From NCBI GenBank assembly GCA_022559985.1, contig JAFJTR010000099.1, forward strand, positions 1 through 64,000: 64,000 bases of DNA, written 5' to 3'. Shown here one piece after another: positions 30,808 to 40,383 of the stretch (positions are counted from its first letter, which is position 1; each line of letters starts with the position of its first letter). The notes under the pieces are model-generated. The model worked only from the letters and a program-made list of their open reading frames with translations, did not search any database and was not told the origin of the DNA. Both the position numbers and the translations under genes were made by a program. This DNA is from Parastagonospora avenae f. sp. tritici 18332-5 (taxonomy: Eukaryota; Ascomycota; Dothideomycetes; Pleosporales; Phaeosphaeriaceae).

Positions 30808-32350
30808 CTACACCCCACCTTCCATCATTCTTCCCTGCTCTTCCAAACTCTCCCAATCTCGACGATCCTGATCTCGCTCTTCTTCTATCATACTATCCCA
30901 ATTCGGCAAGTTCTCAGGAGTATCCAGTACAGCCGCCACCAACGCCTCCCTGTCAACTGCCAATATCACCAAGCGTTGCTCCTCCGTCAACGGCTCCTCT
31001 TCCATCGAATCACCAGCATCCAGCCGCTCCAACTCCCACCAAGTCCGATGTCTATTCATAGGCTCTGCCTCATACCACTCCTTGATATTCTCCGGAACCC
31101 TCAACCCCGCCTCTCGTTTTCGCTCTACTGTCGCCTTCCATCTTGCCACACTTGTCAACAATCAAATCAATCATGCAGAGGGTGCTGCTTGTTCTTGATT
31201 TGATACTTTAGACCCTGTAGTCTGACTTGATTGATTTGAATCTAATCAATCAAATCAAGCACCACCAAATTTGATCAGCTTGCAAGCAGGGCACGCTGAA
31301 TGGTTGAAATGCTGAATTGAGGTGGTGCCCCTGCCAAGACGGGTCATTCCGAGCCGAGGTCCGAAGTACTCCCGAATCCTGAAGTGCCCCCCGAGCTGAG
31401 GCAGCTGAGCTCAACCGTCACGCAGCTACAGGTTCTTTCTCTCCCTTTATTAAATCAAACAATCAATCAAATCGAGCAGGCAGGGCCTGCTTGGTTGCTG
31501 CTTGACTTGATTCTTAGTCCTTTCTGCTTGATTTTTTTGGCTTGAGAACAGCGTCAAGAAACAATTAAATCAATCAAGCAGCTTGATTGTTGCCAAGTCT
31601 GCATCTTGCCAATTTCTCTGCGTCTTCCATCGCTTCCAAAGGATCTACCCGAGTATCCATAGGCCGCACTTCCGACCCGCGATGTTGCCACCCCTGGCTA
31701 TCAGCGTTGATTTCTCGGATAGCGCGCTTGTATAATTCTCGCTCTTCGCCTGCCGTACTCGATGTACACCATTCGCGGAATCGCTGCTCGCCGTTCTCGA
31801 AGCGCTTGTGGATGATGTCGTTTTTGAAATCGCGCATGATGGCCTCGTCGTCGGCGGAGGAGGGTGATAGAGTTTCGAGAGCAGCGCGTTGGGCGGCTTG
31901 CCTTTCTTCGTCTGCTTTGCACCATGTAAGACGGGTTGGTGCGATCGCTTCTTCGTTGATTGCGCAGACGGTATTGCGGGCATGTTGTTGCTCGTGCGCG
32001 GAGAGCGAGGGCCAGGAGGGCATGAAGTGCGTGAAGGGGTGGATGCTGTCCTGGCATTGTTCTACGGCGGAGTTGATTTGATCGTGAAGATCGTCGTATT
32101 GTGTTCGTCGTCTAGTTGATTCGGCGTCTCCTCGCTCGATGGTGGCGAGGTCTTGTGCTATTTGAGTGCGTTCCTCGGGAGTGTCGATGAAGCTGCTTAG
32201 CATTGTCAGAGAGAACAGTTCACCTGCGGTTATGGCTCTATCTTCTAAACGCGTAATTGATCCATGTAAGCATGTGTAGTCCATTGCTAGACCGTTCGTG
32301 TAGGGGCCGAGTGTAATTACCCTTACGCTGATGATTGGAAAGTAATACAT
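30808..32350 (-). pseudogene. Unknown gene split by insertion of a hAT-like element
   Basis: Two minus-strand coding pieces, 32350-31602 and 31138-30808, flank the element at 31147-31601. Counting the target duplication once and leaving out the element gives a frame of 1080 bases, 359 residues plus stop, with no shift: the junction reads EKLARWKATVERK. The protein is not recognised. It is charged and helical, with TPEERTQIAQDLATIERGD near the front, ADDEAIMRDFKNDIIHKRF in the middle and EEERDQDRRDWESLEEQGR at the end. The 5' piece starts at ATG 32350; an alternative ATG lies at 32284. As it stands, the 5' half runs into the element and stops at 31574. The insertion looks recent because both halves keep open frames. 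The normal stop overlaps the target duplication of element A. Confidence 0.8.
31147..31601. mobile_element. 455-bp non-autonomous hAT-like element (element B) inserted in a gene
   Basis: The left end reads CACACTTGTCAACAATCAA; the right end, reverse-complemented, reads CAGACTTGGCAACAATCAA (17 of 19 bases match). A perfect 8-bp duplication CATCTTGC borders both sides (31139-31146 and 31602-31609). The inside is non-coding and full of TTGATT/AATCAA words that could act as subterminal transposase-binding repeats. The end sequence shares the CAACAA-bearing terminal consensus with the elements at 30656-30805 and 52485-52646, so all three probably use the same transposase, which is not in this window. 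Confidence 0.85.
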
Positions 32351-32566
32351 GACTCTCGGCTCACATCAATGACTCCATGTGCATTTTGCAGCAGGCATGT
32401 AGTCTTTCTCTTATAAATCAAGCAAGTCAAGTCGACAGTTTCTTTTCGCCTTCTCTTCGGGCTATCAACTCCAGTCAAGAAGAAAAGGAAGAGATCCATC
32501 ACTCGTCATGTACCTAATCTGACATTGAACTGCGAGGTGGCAAGACCACGGCCGCTGCCACAGCCC
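32351..32566. other. Short intergenic region
   Basis: Promoter side of the split gene and upstream side of a glutamine-rich ORF. AAATCAAGCAAGTCAAG near 32415 resembles words of element B, but no complete element is visible. Confidence 0.3.
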
Positions 32567-32998
32567 ATGTACCGGAAATCGTTACAGCAACCGCAGGCAC
32601 AGCACCGACGGCGTTATCCGCAGTTATGTTCCTCGCAACCTCGATCTTTACAGCCGAAACGTCAGCTCCAGTGTCCTAGCGTGCAACAACAATTTGAGAT
32701 ACAACACGAGCAATATGACATACACCGACAGCAATATGGCATACCACAACAGCAATATGACGTACCGCAACATCAGATCAACCGATATACGCAACGGCAA
32801 AACCCGTCACCGCAGCATCCGTCACCGTCTCCCTTCAAGCCGTCTGACAGTCCATTTGTTCCACAGCACTCAGGGCGTGATTTGCGATTCCATGTCACGC
32901 ACAAGAGACAAGCTGAATCGATTGTTGTCACTCCTATGGATGTGCCCGGTTCGTCTCAATTCAATGTGCACATACTAGTACCCACCGAAACTAATTGA
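32567..32998 (+). CDS. Glutamine-rich ORF with QQYDIPQ-like repeats, hypothetical
   Basis: Frame of 143 residues from ATG 32567 (MYRKSLQQPQAQHRRR). I do not recognise it. The middle is built of an imperfect ~21-base tandem repeat (about 32709-32775) encoding QQYDIHR, QQYGIPQ and QQYDVPQ in series; the remainder is rich in Q, P, S and R. There is no signal peptide. It could be a real low-complexity protein, an exon of a larger spliced gene, or a fortuitous frame in repetitive DNA, and its place between mobile elements makes the last option realistic. Confidence 0.35.
   Translation: MYRKSLQQPQAQHRRRYPQLCSSQPRSLQPKRQLQCPSVQQQFEIQHEQYDIHRQQYGIPQQQYDVPQHQINRYTQRQNPSPQHPSPSPFKPSDSPFVPQHSGRDLRFHVTHKRQAESIVVTPMDVPGSSQFNVHILVPTETN
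32709..32775 (+). repeat. Short in-frame tandem repeat (CAGCAATATGACATACC type)
   Basis: Three imperfect copies of a ~21-base unit, each containing CAATATG, keep the reading frame of the glutamine-rich ORF. The length is a multiple of three, which suggests it grew under coding constraint or by chance. Confidence 0.5.
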
Positions 32999-33068
32999 TC
33001 TAGCCGACGGAAGCTAGGATCTAGTTTCTGTTGTTCCTGCAGCATTAGTGTGGCCGGATTGTGATTAC

Positions 33069-33576
33069 TTAATCTACCGTCGCAGAAGGTCCCGCGACCG
33101 ATGATGGTCTCGGCACAAAGTAACTATTTGATGAGCAGGCGTCAATCACAAGCATAATGCACTTACTATGGAGCTGCTGCTGCACCTTGTATCCTGCGGT
33201 AGAGAATCAGCAGTAGTTGCAGTGCCGATACTGAAAGCACTTACGCATCCCTGCTAGACTTAGGAAGCTCGTGATCCACTAACGACTTGCCATTGGCCTC
33301 GTCTATCAGCACTACAAGGCTTGGCCACGCTTCAGCATGTGTCTGTAGACCCGCGACAATGTCACTCAACGCGCTTGTGTGACGAAGTTGTATTGCGTTC
33401 CCGCCATGGAAAGACAGCCATGCTATGTGGTTGCATCTCGTCATCTCCGAGAAGTAAGCGGGGCCAGCGAGATAACGACACAACACGAGGATGGGGAGAG
33501 CGTGCTGCAACCATACACATGACTCTGACAGAGGCACTCCACGACAATTATGATGTAATGCACATATGTAAGCCAT
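33069..33576 (-). CDS. Hypothetical protein, three exons
   Basis: Exons 33576-33245, 33193-33167 and 33123-33069 join into 137 residues. The two introns have strong GTAAGT donors (51 and 43 bp) and CAG/TAG acceptors, and the sum of exon lengths is divisible by three, which supports the model despite a 27-base micro-exon. No family is recognised. The sequence contains a moderately hydrophobic segment (LQHALPILVLCRYLAGPA), then WLSFHGGNAIQLRH and PSLVVLIDEANGKSLVDHELPKS, and ends in APYYFVPRPSS. The 5' end may extend further by another exon because the first ATG lies close to the frame's upstream limit. It lies in a decaying region, so expression is uncertain. Confidence 0.45.
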
Positions 33577-34225
33577 CACAAGAAGATGACGATTGGGTAC
33601 GATAGCATGACCATAGTAATAATAAGCAGTAAGACGTCATTGCATCACCGCGGAGGTAAGCTCTTAGAGACCCAAATATGGCCACCGGAGAGCCCGGAGT
33701 AATTCCTTTGCCTGCTTCATCCCTTTTCTGGTCATGGATGCTTGGCAAAAGATCGTACTGATGAACCCAGCTCTTGAGCACCTTCGAGCTCTGGAACAAG
33801 TGGAAGAGGCGTGTGACGGATCGGACTATAGTACAGTTGACCTCTTGGATGTGTATTTCTTTGACGTGTACTTGTACTTTTCCGATATGAATTTGGACCT
33901 TTCCGCCGTGTGTTCCCGTAGATCTGCGTTTACATCTGCGGTTCCGATGCGGTGGCTTGGCACTTAATGGGGCTGCGTCATGGTTCTAATACTTCTTTGT
34001 GCGAGGCGAGCAGAAATTATCACGAAGAAAACTGAAGAGGGACATTGCTTCCACACTGCAAATGCTTCATTCTCCAACCAGATGCTGTAACGTCAAAACT
34101 TGACGTGCAGCTGCGTACGCCTACCTACCCCAGCCGCTCTCCCAGAGTTCCCTGAGAAGCTTGCACGCCGAGCAACGTACGCGAGCTTGAAGCTCAATCG
34201 ACGTTAATACATTAGCGTGTGCCGA
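33577..34225. other. Intergenic region of the accessory island
   Basis: Contains one short plus-strand frame at 33734-33967 (77 residues, beginning MDAWQKIVLMNPALEHLR) that I cannot confirm as a gene. A GTACGC/GCGTAC-rich stretch near 34115-34185 may belong to the degraded transposon downstream. Confidence 0.35.
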
Positions 34226-34249
34226 GGCATAAGAGCTCATCACCAGCTT

Positions 34250-34563
34250 GGATCAATCAGGCGATTTACCAGCTCAAGAAGGGCGCTGAGGTGATGATGC
34301 GCGATCGGATTGCCAGCCTTGAGAGAGCCAACGAAGCAGCGTCAAAGCGGAAATAACGCAAGAAAAAGCGACTCCAGCATTAAGGAGTCTTAACAAAGGG
34401 AGCTGGCGAGGATGTACTCGCTCAACGTGAGGCTGATCAGCAAATTGCACATGAGCAGCGTCAAGGAGGAGAATGATCAGGCGTGAGCCGCCAGGCTCTT
34501 GCGTGCTGTAAGAAGTGCAGAGAGACTGGGTATAACTCTCGTACGTGCAAGAAAGATATCTTA
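34250..34563 (+). pseudogene. Relic C-terminus of a Fot1/pogo-type (Tc1/mariner) transposase
   Basis: One plus-strand frame reads NQAIYQLKKGAEVMMRDRIA, then LERANEAASKRK, LTKGAGEDVLAQREADQQIA and a degraded zinc knuckle CCKKCRETGYNSRTC. This order (helical linker, K/R-rich strip, acidic helix, C-x2-C-x4-[H]-x4-C) is the usual tail of fungal Fot1/pogo-like transposases. The frame is broken by three stop codons (TAA, TAA, TGA), and the knuckle histidine is replaced by Tyr, explained by a CAT to TAT change. The DDE catalytic domain is missing upstream. No intact copy lies in the window. Confidence 0.6.
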
Positions 34564-34569
34564 GATACT

Positions 34570-34716
34570 TCTCGATTGACTCTATCAATATCTATATATA
34601 TCGTCTTGTAAGGTGGTTGAGGCATACGTGTGTAGAGGTGCGCAAAGTTGGTGGGGTGCGTCACTCGGCTGGTACGCGTCACTCGCTTGTAGTCTACCGT
34701 ACGGTACCGTACGGTA
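34570..34716. mobile_element. Putative terminal region of the relic transposon
   Basis: Lies between the transposase tail and the first NRPS codons. It contains two copies of CGTCACTCG and a long perfect palindrome at its right edge, ending in TA, the target dinucleotide of Tc1/mariner elements. A matching left end was not found, so the element boundary is inferred. Confidence 0.35.
34695..34716. repeat. 22-bp perfect palindrome at the NRPS breakpoint
   Basis: Two overlapping copies of TACCGTACGGTA share two bases, so the whole 22 bases equal their own reverse complement. The NRPS-derived reading frame begins directly at its right edge. Confidence 0.85.
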
Positions 34717-36921
34717 GTGGAAGGGCAGATCCTAGCGCGCGGCTATCTCAACGACCCAGAAAAGACATCAGCTGCCTTTGTCAACGATCCTGCCTGGCTG
34801 CTAGAAGGCTGCTGAGGCCATGGCGGGCGACGAGGAAGGCTGTACAAGACGGGCGACCTGGTTCGGTACGACAGCGATGGCAACCTGGTTTGCCTGGGCC
34901 GCAAGGATAGCCAAGTGAAAGTCCGCGGCCAGCGAGTCGAGCTTGGCGAGGTCGAGCACTATGTGCGAGAGTGCCTGCCGGAAGCCAAGCAGTTGGCAGT
35001 CGAGGTGGTCATACCAGGAGAGGAAGGCTATACGATGCTAGCAGCCTTCGTACAAATTAACGACGATACTAACAATGCCATATTTGTGGATAGAGGCGTC
35101 AAGACTAATTCGATAGCGCGTGTACTGTTCCTGGTAGAGGTAGAAGCAGAGCTAGCAGAGCGACTGCCTAGGCACATGGTGCCGACTGTGTTCTTTGCGC
35201 TTTCTCACTTTTCTATAATAACGTCTGGCAAGACAGATTGCAAGCAACTTCAAAGGATCGGAGCGTCTTTTACGGCCCAGCAGCTGGCTAAGATGCGGAC
35301 GTCTAGCCATGGGCCAAAGCGGCAGCCATCAACAGAGGCCGAGCAGACGATGCAGCAGCTGTGGGCGCGTGTGATCAACGTCGAGCCAGAAAGCATCGGG
35401 CTGGACGGCAGCTTCTTCCTCCTGGGCGGCGACTCGATCGCAGCAATGAAGCTTGTGGGCGAGGCTCGCAATGCAGGGCTGCAGCTGTCTGTTGCAGACA
35501 TCTTCCGTCACCCCAAGCTTGCAGCCTTAGCCAGCCTGCAGACCAAGCAGTGTAGTACTGCAACTGAAGAGGTACCTGCCTTCTCTCTTCTCTCACCTAC
35601 TATGAAGGGCGCAATCTTCTCAGCAGCCAAGCCTTTTGGTTGTTCCCTGCCCATGGACAACGTCATAGACGTCGTCCCGGCTTCCTATATGCAAGAGTCT
35701 TTCATTAAGAAAAGCGTTCGCGCTCCTCGAAAAGCTTTCAACTAGTTCTTTCTCGACCTAAGCACTGCCGTGAATGTCCAAGTCCTCAAAGCTAGTTGCT
35801 GTGCACTTATAGATCACTTCTCGATCCTTCGCACGCACTTCGTTTACTTCCAAGACAAGTTATTCCAGGTCGTCCCTCGTCATCAGGACCTGCCATTTTT
35901 GACCTTCGAAGTCGATGGACCACTCGCAGAAGAGTCTCAGGCTATACACATGCAAGATGTCGCCCAAACCTCTCCACTCGGACTTCCAACCTCTTTCATG
36001 CTCGTTCGAACTGCCTTGGGGACGAATCGGCTAATCATTCGCTTGTCGCACGCCCAATATGATGGTGTCTGCCTCCCAATCATGTTGAGAGCGCTCAAAA
36101 CTGTCTATGAGCAGCAGCCCTTGCATTCTACGACTGACTTTCGCAACTATCTTAAATATATTCGTGGTCGACATTCGCTGTCAGTCCATTACTGGCGCGA
36201 CCTTCTTGCAAGCTCACACATTACCAACATCACCTCCAAACTCCGTTCCTAGGCACGCAAAGACGCCGCCCTTCGTCTCGTTAAGGCAAAAAGAGCCATG
36301 CGCACGCCCCAGCTTCCTGCAGGTCTCACTGTGGCCTCCCTCGTCAATTCCGCTTGGGCTGTGGTGCTGTCTCATATCAGTGGCGAAGAAGACGTCACAT
36401 ATGGACTGTTAGTTGCTGGTCGCAACTCCAACCTATCAGGTATCACAGAATTGATGGGCCCTTGTTTGAATTTTGTGCCTTTCAGGGCCCATCCAGGTTC
36501 GACTATAACAGCTGCGGAACTCCTTCGGTCTATGCAGGATCAGTACATCTCGCTTGGCGAGTCAGACTCGATGGGATTTGGCGACATAGTCCAACACTGC
36601 ACTGACTGGCCAGGCAAGTCAGAATTTGACTCCTTCATCCAACACCAAAATATTGAGGAAGAACCTGAATTTCAATTCGCTGGAGAGGCTACTAAGCTTC
36701 AATGGATGGAGAATCCCTTTGCAGTACCTCGCCAACTGGCAGTCGTGTCATACCCAAGAGGTGATAACCTGACCATTAAAATGGTTGGCAACATCGGCGT
36801 TTTGACAGACCAGTGCGCAGAGAAGCTGCTTGCGATGCTTTGCAACGCGATCATACAGCTCTCGGGTAACCTTGAGATATCTCTAGCGGCGTGTAAAGCG
36901 TCGTTGCCAGCATGCACATAA
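34714..36921 (+). pseudogene. Non-ribosomal peptide synthetase fragment (A-T-C), inactivated
   Basis: A single frame over 2.2 kb encodes the end of an adenylation domain (GQILARGYLNDPEKT, then YKTGDLVRYD, GRKDSQVKVRGQRVELGEVE and SGKTD), a carrier domain with the phosphopantetheine serine in FFLLGGDSIAAMKL, and a condensation-type domain whose active-site motif reads SHAQYDG, as in fungal terminal C domains. Three in-frame stops interrupt it: TGA at 34813, TAG at 35743 and TAG at 36250. Each is one C-to-T change from an expected codon (CGA or CAG). The N-terminal two thirds of the A domain, including the substrate pocket, is absent, cut at a palindrome next to a transposon relic. No product can be inferred and it is not functional as it stands. 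The frame ends naturally at 36919-36921. Confidence 0.85.
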
Positions 36922-38160
36922 AATGAGGAGTAAAGAGCTGTGCGGCTTGACGGTTACATTAGCATACTTGGCAGCTGATACGCAACATATCCACGGACGC
37001 TTATCGGTGAGCGTTTGCAACTGGCTACTTTCCTAATGTTCACATTCGATTGTAGCTAACGCTAATATCTCATGCTTATCTATTTTCATTAGCGTATAAC
37101 TTACATGTATATTTAATTTATCTATTTTCGTGTCAAATGTAACCACTTGGATGAAGTCACATGATATTCTATTGTAGCAGGCACTGCCCGGTGGGCAAGT
37201 GCACTTACCTCTGAGCTGAGAGCTCCTGTAGACGAACATCACGACACGACAACAGATAGCAATACAAGCGTTGATCCGCAGCACCTAATTCTACACTGCT
37301 CCCGTAGTTACATAAGATATCACAACATACTGTGTAAGTGTGATGGCTTCAATCTCCGCTTCACAGCGCAGCACGAAAGCTAGTACCTATGGTTGCCTAA
37401 ATCAAGTGGTCGGGCTAGAATTGATTTTGCAAAATTGACTTCAAATGTATGTTCTGCAAGCTCATGTCCTAGCACTGCTACAACGCTGTTATTCCTCCTA
37501 AAGTAATTAACATAAGCTAAGATAAAACAGGTATAGCAATCAGCTTGAGAAGGATAGATTTTAATTATAAGTGCTGTATAGCTACCCTACCGCGCAGTCC
37601 AACACGAGTTGTGTAACAGAACCCTAACTCCAACCACTAGGCGAAGCTCACTTTTCCACTCCGTCACCCTAAACTTTCTACCATTTTTTTGCTTACCTAA
37701 CCCTAAGCCCTAGGGATTGATAGGAAATTTTGTGTCTTAGCCGACATCTAGAAGTATATCATGAATACACTCATGCGTCTTTGTGTCAAATTCGTGTCAA
37801 AAGTGCAATGGTGCCTCTTATGCAATTCTGCCAATTGCGGAGCTCAATGCAAACCTTTGTTCAAAAGATTGCTTGTCCTGGAGCAACGATTGCTGACTGA
37901 TGACCAAATACGCTTTGAGCTATAAGTCGAGGTCACCTGTATGCAGTGGTTTCCGAATCTGCAAGTCACTATGAAGGGAGTAGGATTAGCTATTCACTGT
38001 GAAGGGATTGGGTTCGACTTACCAAGTATACTATCCAATCAGCCATCCTTACCAGATCTTCTGCTATCACAGAAACAATTTAGTTACTCTAGAAATGTAC
38101 AAATTGGTGGAAGAACGCGAAAAAAGCACAAAGCAAATGGCGCGGCGATCCAATAAGGAA
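36922..38160. other. AT-rich gene-poor region
   Basis: About 1.2 kb with low GC, scattered CCCTAA-like words (37620-37715), TTCGTGTCAAA repeated at 37128 and 37788, and no convincing gene. A short frame at 37941-38156 (71 residues) has no recognisable features. This composition fits decayed transposon or RIP-affected DNA. Confidence 0.4.
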
Positions 38161-38163
38161 AAT

Positions 38164-38490
38164 ATCCCATGACCCCTCATTCTATAAACACCTGAGGTCT
38201 CGCTATAAACACTGGCTGAGGCTTAATTCAGCTGCACTGAGTGTTTTTGAGGCCTACCTCGCTGAGACAGGCTTCGTGAAAGTGGGTATAATCGAGCTGA
38301 GAAGCAGATTATTTCAACTTTGCCGACGGATTTGCATTCAGCAGGCGTTCCTGATGAGCTATATTGGAAGCAGGTCGAACGATTTAGAAAGCTTCATCCA
38401 AAGGTAAACACTTTCGAACATATTGATGAACGCCTAGAGCATATGTTGGACCATCTTCACAAACAGCCCAGCGTAGGTGATGACACCACC
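38164..38490 (+). pseudogene. Remnant of an unidentified protein, frameshifted
   Basis: Two neighbouring plus-strand frames together resemble one protein piece: the first reads FYKHLRSRYKHWLRLNSAAL and SVFEAYLAETGFVK, the second continues RAEKQIISTLPTDLHSAGVP and ELYWKQVERFRKLHPKVNTF. A frame change of one base near 38290 separates them. The family is not recognised. No start codon or clear end can be assigned, and the flanks are non-coding. Confidence 0.35.
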
Positions 38491-40383
38491 ACCGCAAGAC
38501 TCGCGAAATGTACAGCTTCAATCTGGTGTAGGCGTTGGAGTGATTCAGTACATACAGTCAACGTAGCTTACGTGAGCGCCCGGGGCTGCGGGGCGAATCA
38601 ACCCGCAGAACGAGGCACACTGAGAACCAACGAATGAACGATATTATCGCTGGTCCTCAACTGACGTCTGATATCTCACTTCTCCAGTCTCATTCGATGT
38701 TCAATGGAAATTGACTCCCATCGACTCATCTCACATTCTCGCATACAAAGGCTGGTTTGTTCACTTGGATCCGCTCGAAGAAATGTCACTGGACAAAGCA
38801 GTCCTGACGATTCCAAGTGATGATGGCCCCGGATGAGGAACTGGGAAGGTGCCGTCTCGAGAGATTCCTTGGGACTGGCTTGCAACCATCATACCTGTGC
38901 AGTGCTCACCGCCTGAAAATGCTTTAGTAAGTCTGTACCTAGTCATCGACGATTCCGTGCCACAATGAGCTACCTACTAAAGCAAGCAGTGCCGCGAGAT
39001 AATTTCCTTTTTGGCACCCACAATGCTAGATGTAGCATGAGGGACAAAGAAGAGGCAAAGAGGGCGGAACAGCCGTGTCCAGGGAAATCGTTTCCGTGGT
39101 GTAGCATGCATCTGCACAATCAATGAAGGACGAACGGAAGCGGTGAAGGGCTACCCAAGCCATGGACCCTTGCCAGAATGAGTCTGAGCTCATTATCCTT
39201 GTTTTTATGGGCCTGAGCACGATGCTCTAGACAGTAAGCGTGAGTCCGAGCATGACCGCTCCAGCGCCGCACTCCTGCCTTGCATTGGAGGCCATCTATC
39301 TAGCATGGATAAATGTCCTCTAGCCGCCGAAATTCTCACTTGCCTTGAACAATCCTGGCAGGCTTCGCAGCTTTACTGCACTGCTAAAGGAAACGCAATG
39401 ATGCTCGTTGTAGGTTTTCTATTGGTATCAACGTAACTATTGACTCCGTAAAGTCTGAAGTTGTCACGGTTGAGGGTATCTCCTGCCTCACGTGCAGTGG
39501 CACCTCACCTCTGATGAGACGACGCTGCCTTTCCTGCACTAGCACTGTTTACAGCTACCCATGTATATATACTGCTCGTAGCCTCACCCAATACAACCTC
39601 AGTTCAATCCTTCAATTCTTCTGCATATGCGCGTTTTCCACATCGCGACAGAAGTACCACATAGTTTAAAGAAACGCTATACGTGGTTAATACTGAACTG
39701 TAGTGATAGGGCGGGGTCGGGCGACTTCGCAGGTGCTGACAGCTAAACGCCGTACAGACGCCTTTCATGAACAAGGGGCTACCACAACATGTTGTTTGTG
39801 TTCGCGCACGGCCCACGTGCTGCTGAGGTAAGGACCAAGGTGAGGGATAGAAGGGAAGGAAGCGACTAGGCTAGCAGCCTAGTCATGTGATCCAGGGCTC
39901 AGCCCATTACACCCGCAAAATTTCTGCTTACCATGGATGAACTTGTCTCTCACGAGATTGTTTCGAACCTAGACACTATCATTGTTCTGAAAAGATTCTG
40001 CATTAAATTTGCAGGTTGGGGCCAACCTGTGCCCTCCACACCAGCGGAGATACACAAGGCCACCTCGAATTATCTAGGAGAGAAGAGACAGAAGTCAAAG
40101 AGAAGCAGACTTTCCAAAATTCTGATCACTGCGCTCGATGCGCCCGTGGTAGATTATGGGAAGTCTACAATGCCGAACACAACATGACCAGACAACGGCG
40201 GACTAAACCTAGGTGCTGTTGTTCAAAATGACAGCTCGAAGGGGCTTGAACAGAGGGTCTTCGGCGCTATACTATTGGATGCTACGCAGGCAATCGTTAT
40301 ATCAAAAGTCTTTGAGCCAGCAGAAACCGAAGCTGACGATCCGACTAGTTATTTGACTTTTTGTTCATTGGCCATGTAGGGTG
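38491..40383. other. Gene-poor region
   Basis: 1.9 kb with no supported gene. A short plus-strand frame at 39933-40187 (84 residues, start MDELVSHEIVSNLDTIIV) is the only candidate and has no recognisable domain. TATATATAC at 39566 and a GCACGTGC-like word at 39813 were seen. Confidence 0.35.

Noticed and set aside
34714..36921. Treating the NRPS fragment as a live gene with introns around its stops
   Set aside because: The frame is continuous across all three stops with family-like sequence on both sides, and no GT...AG pairs bracket them.
37600..37720. Telomere-like CCCTAA words in the AT-rich region
   Set aside because: Only scattered single copies (AACCCTAACTCC, CTAACCCTAAGCCC) with no tandem array; not a telomere.
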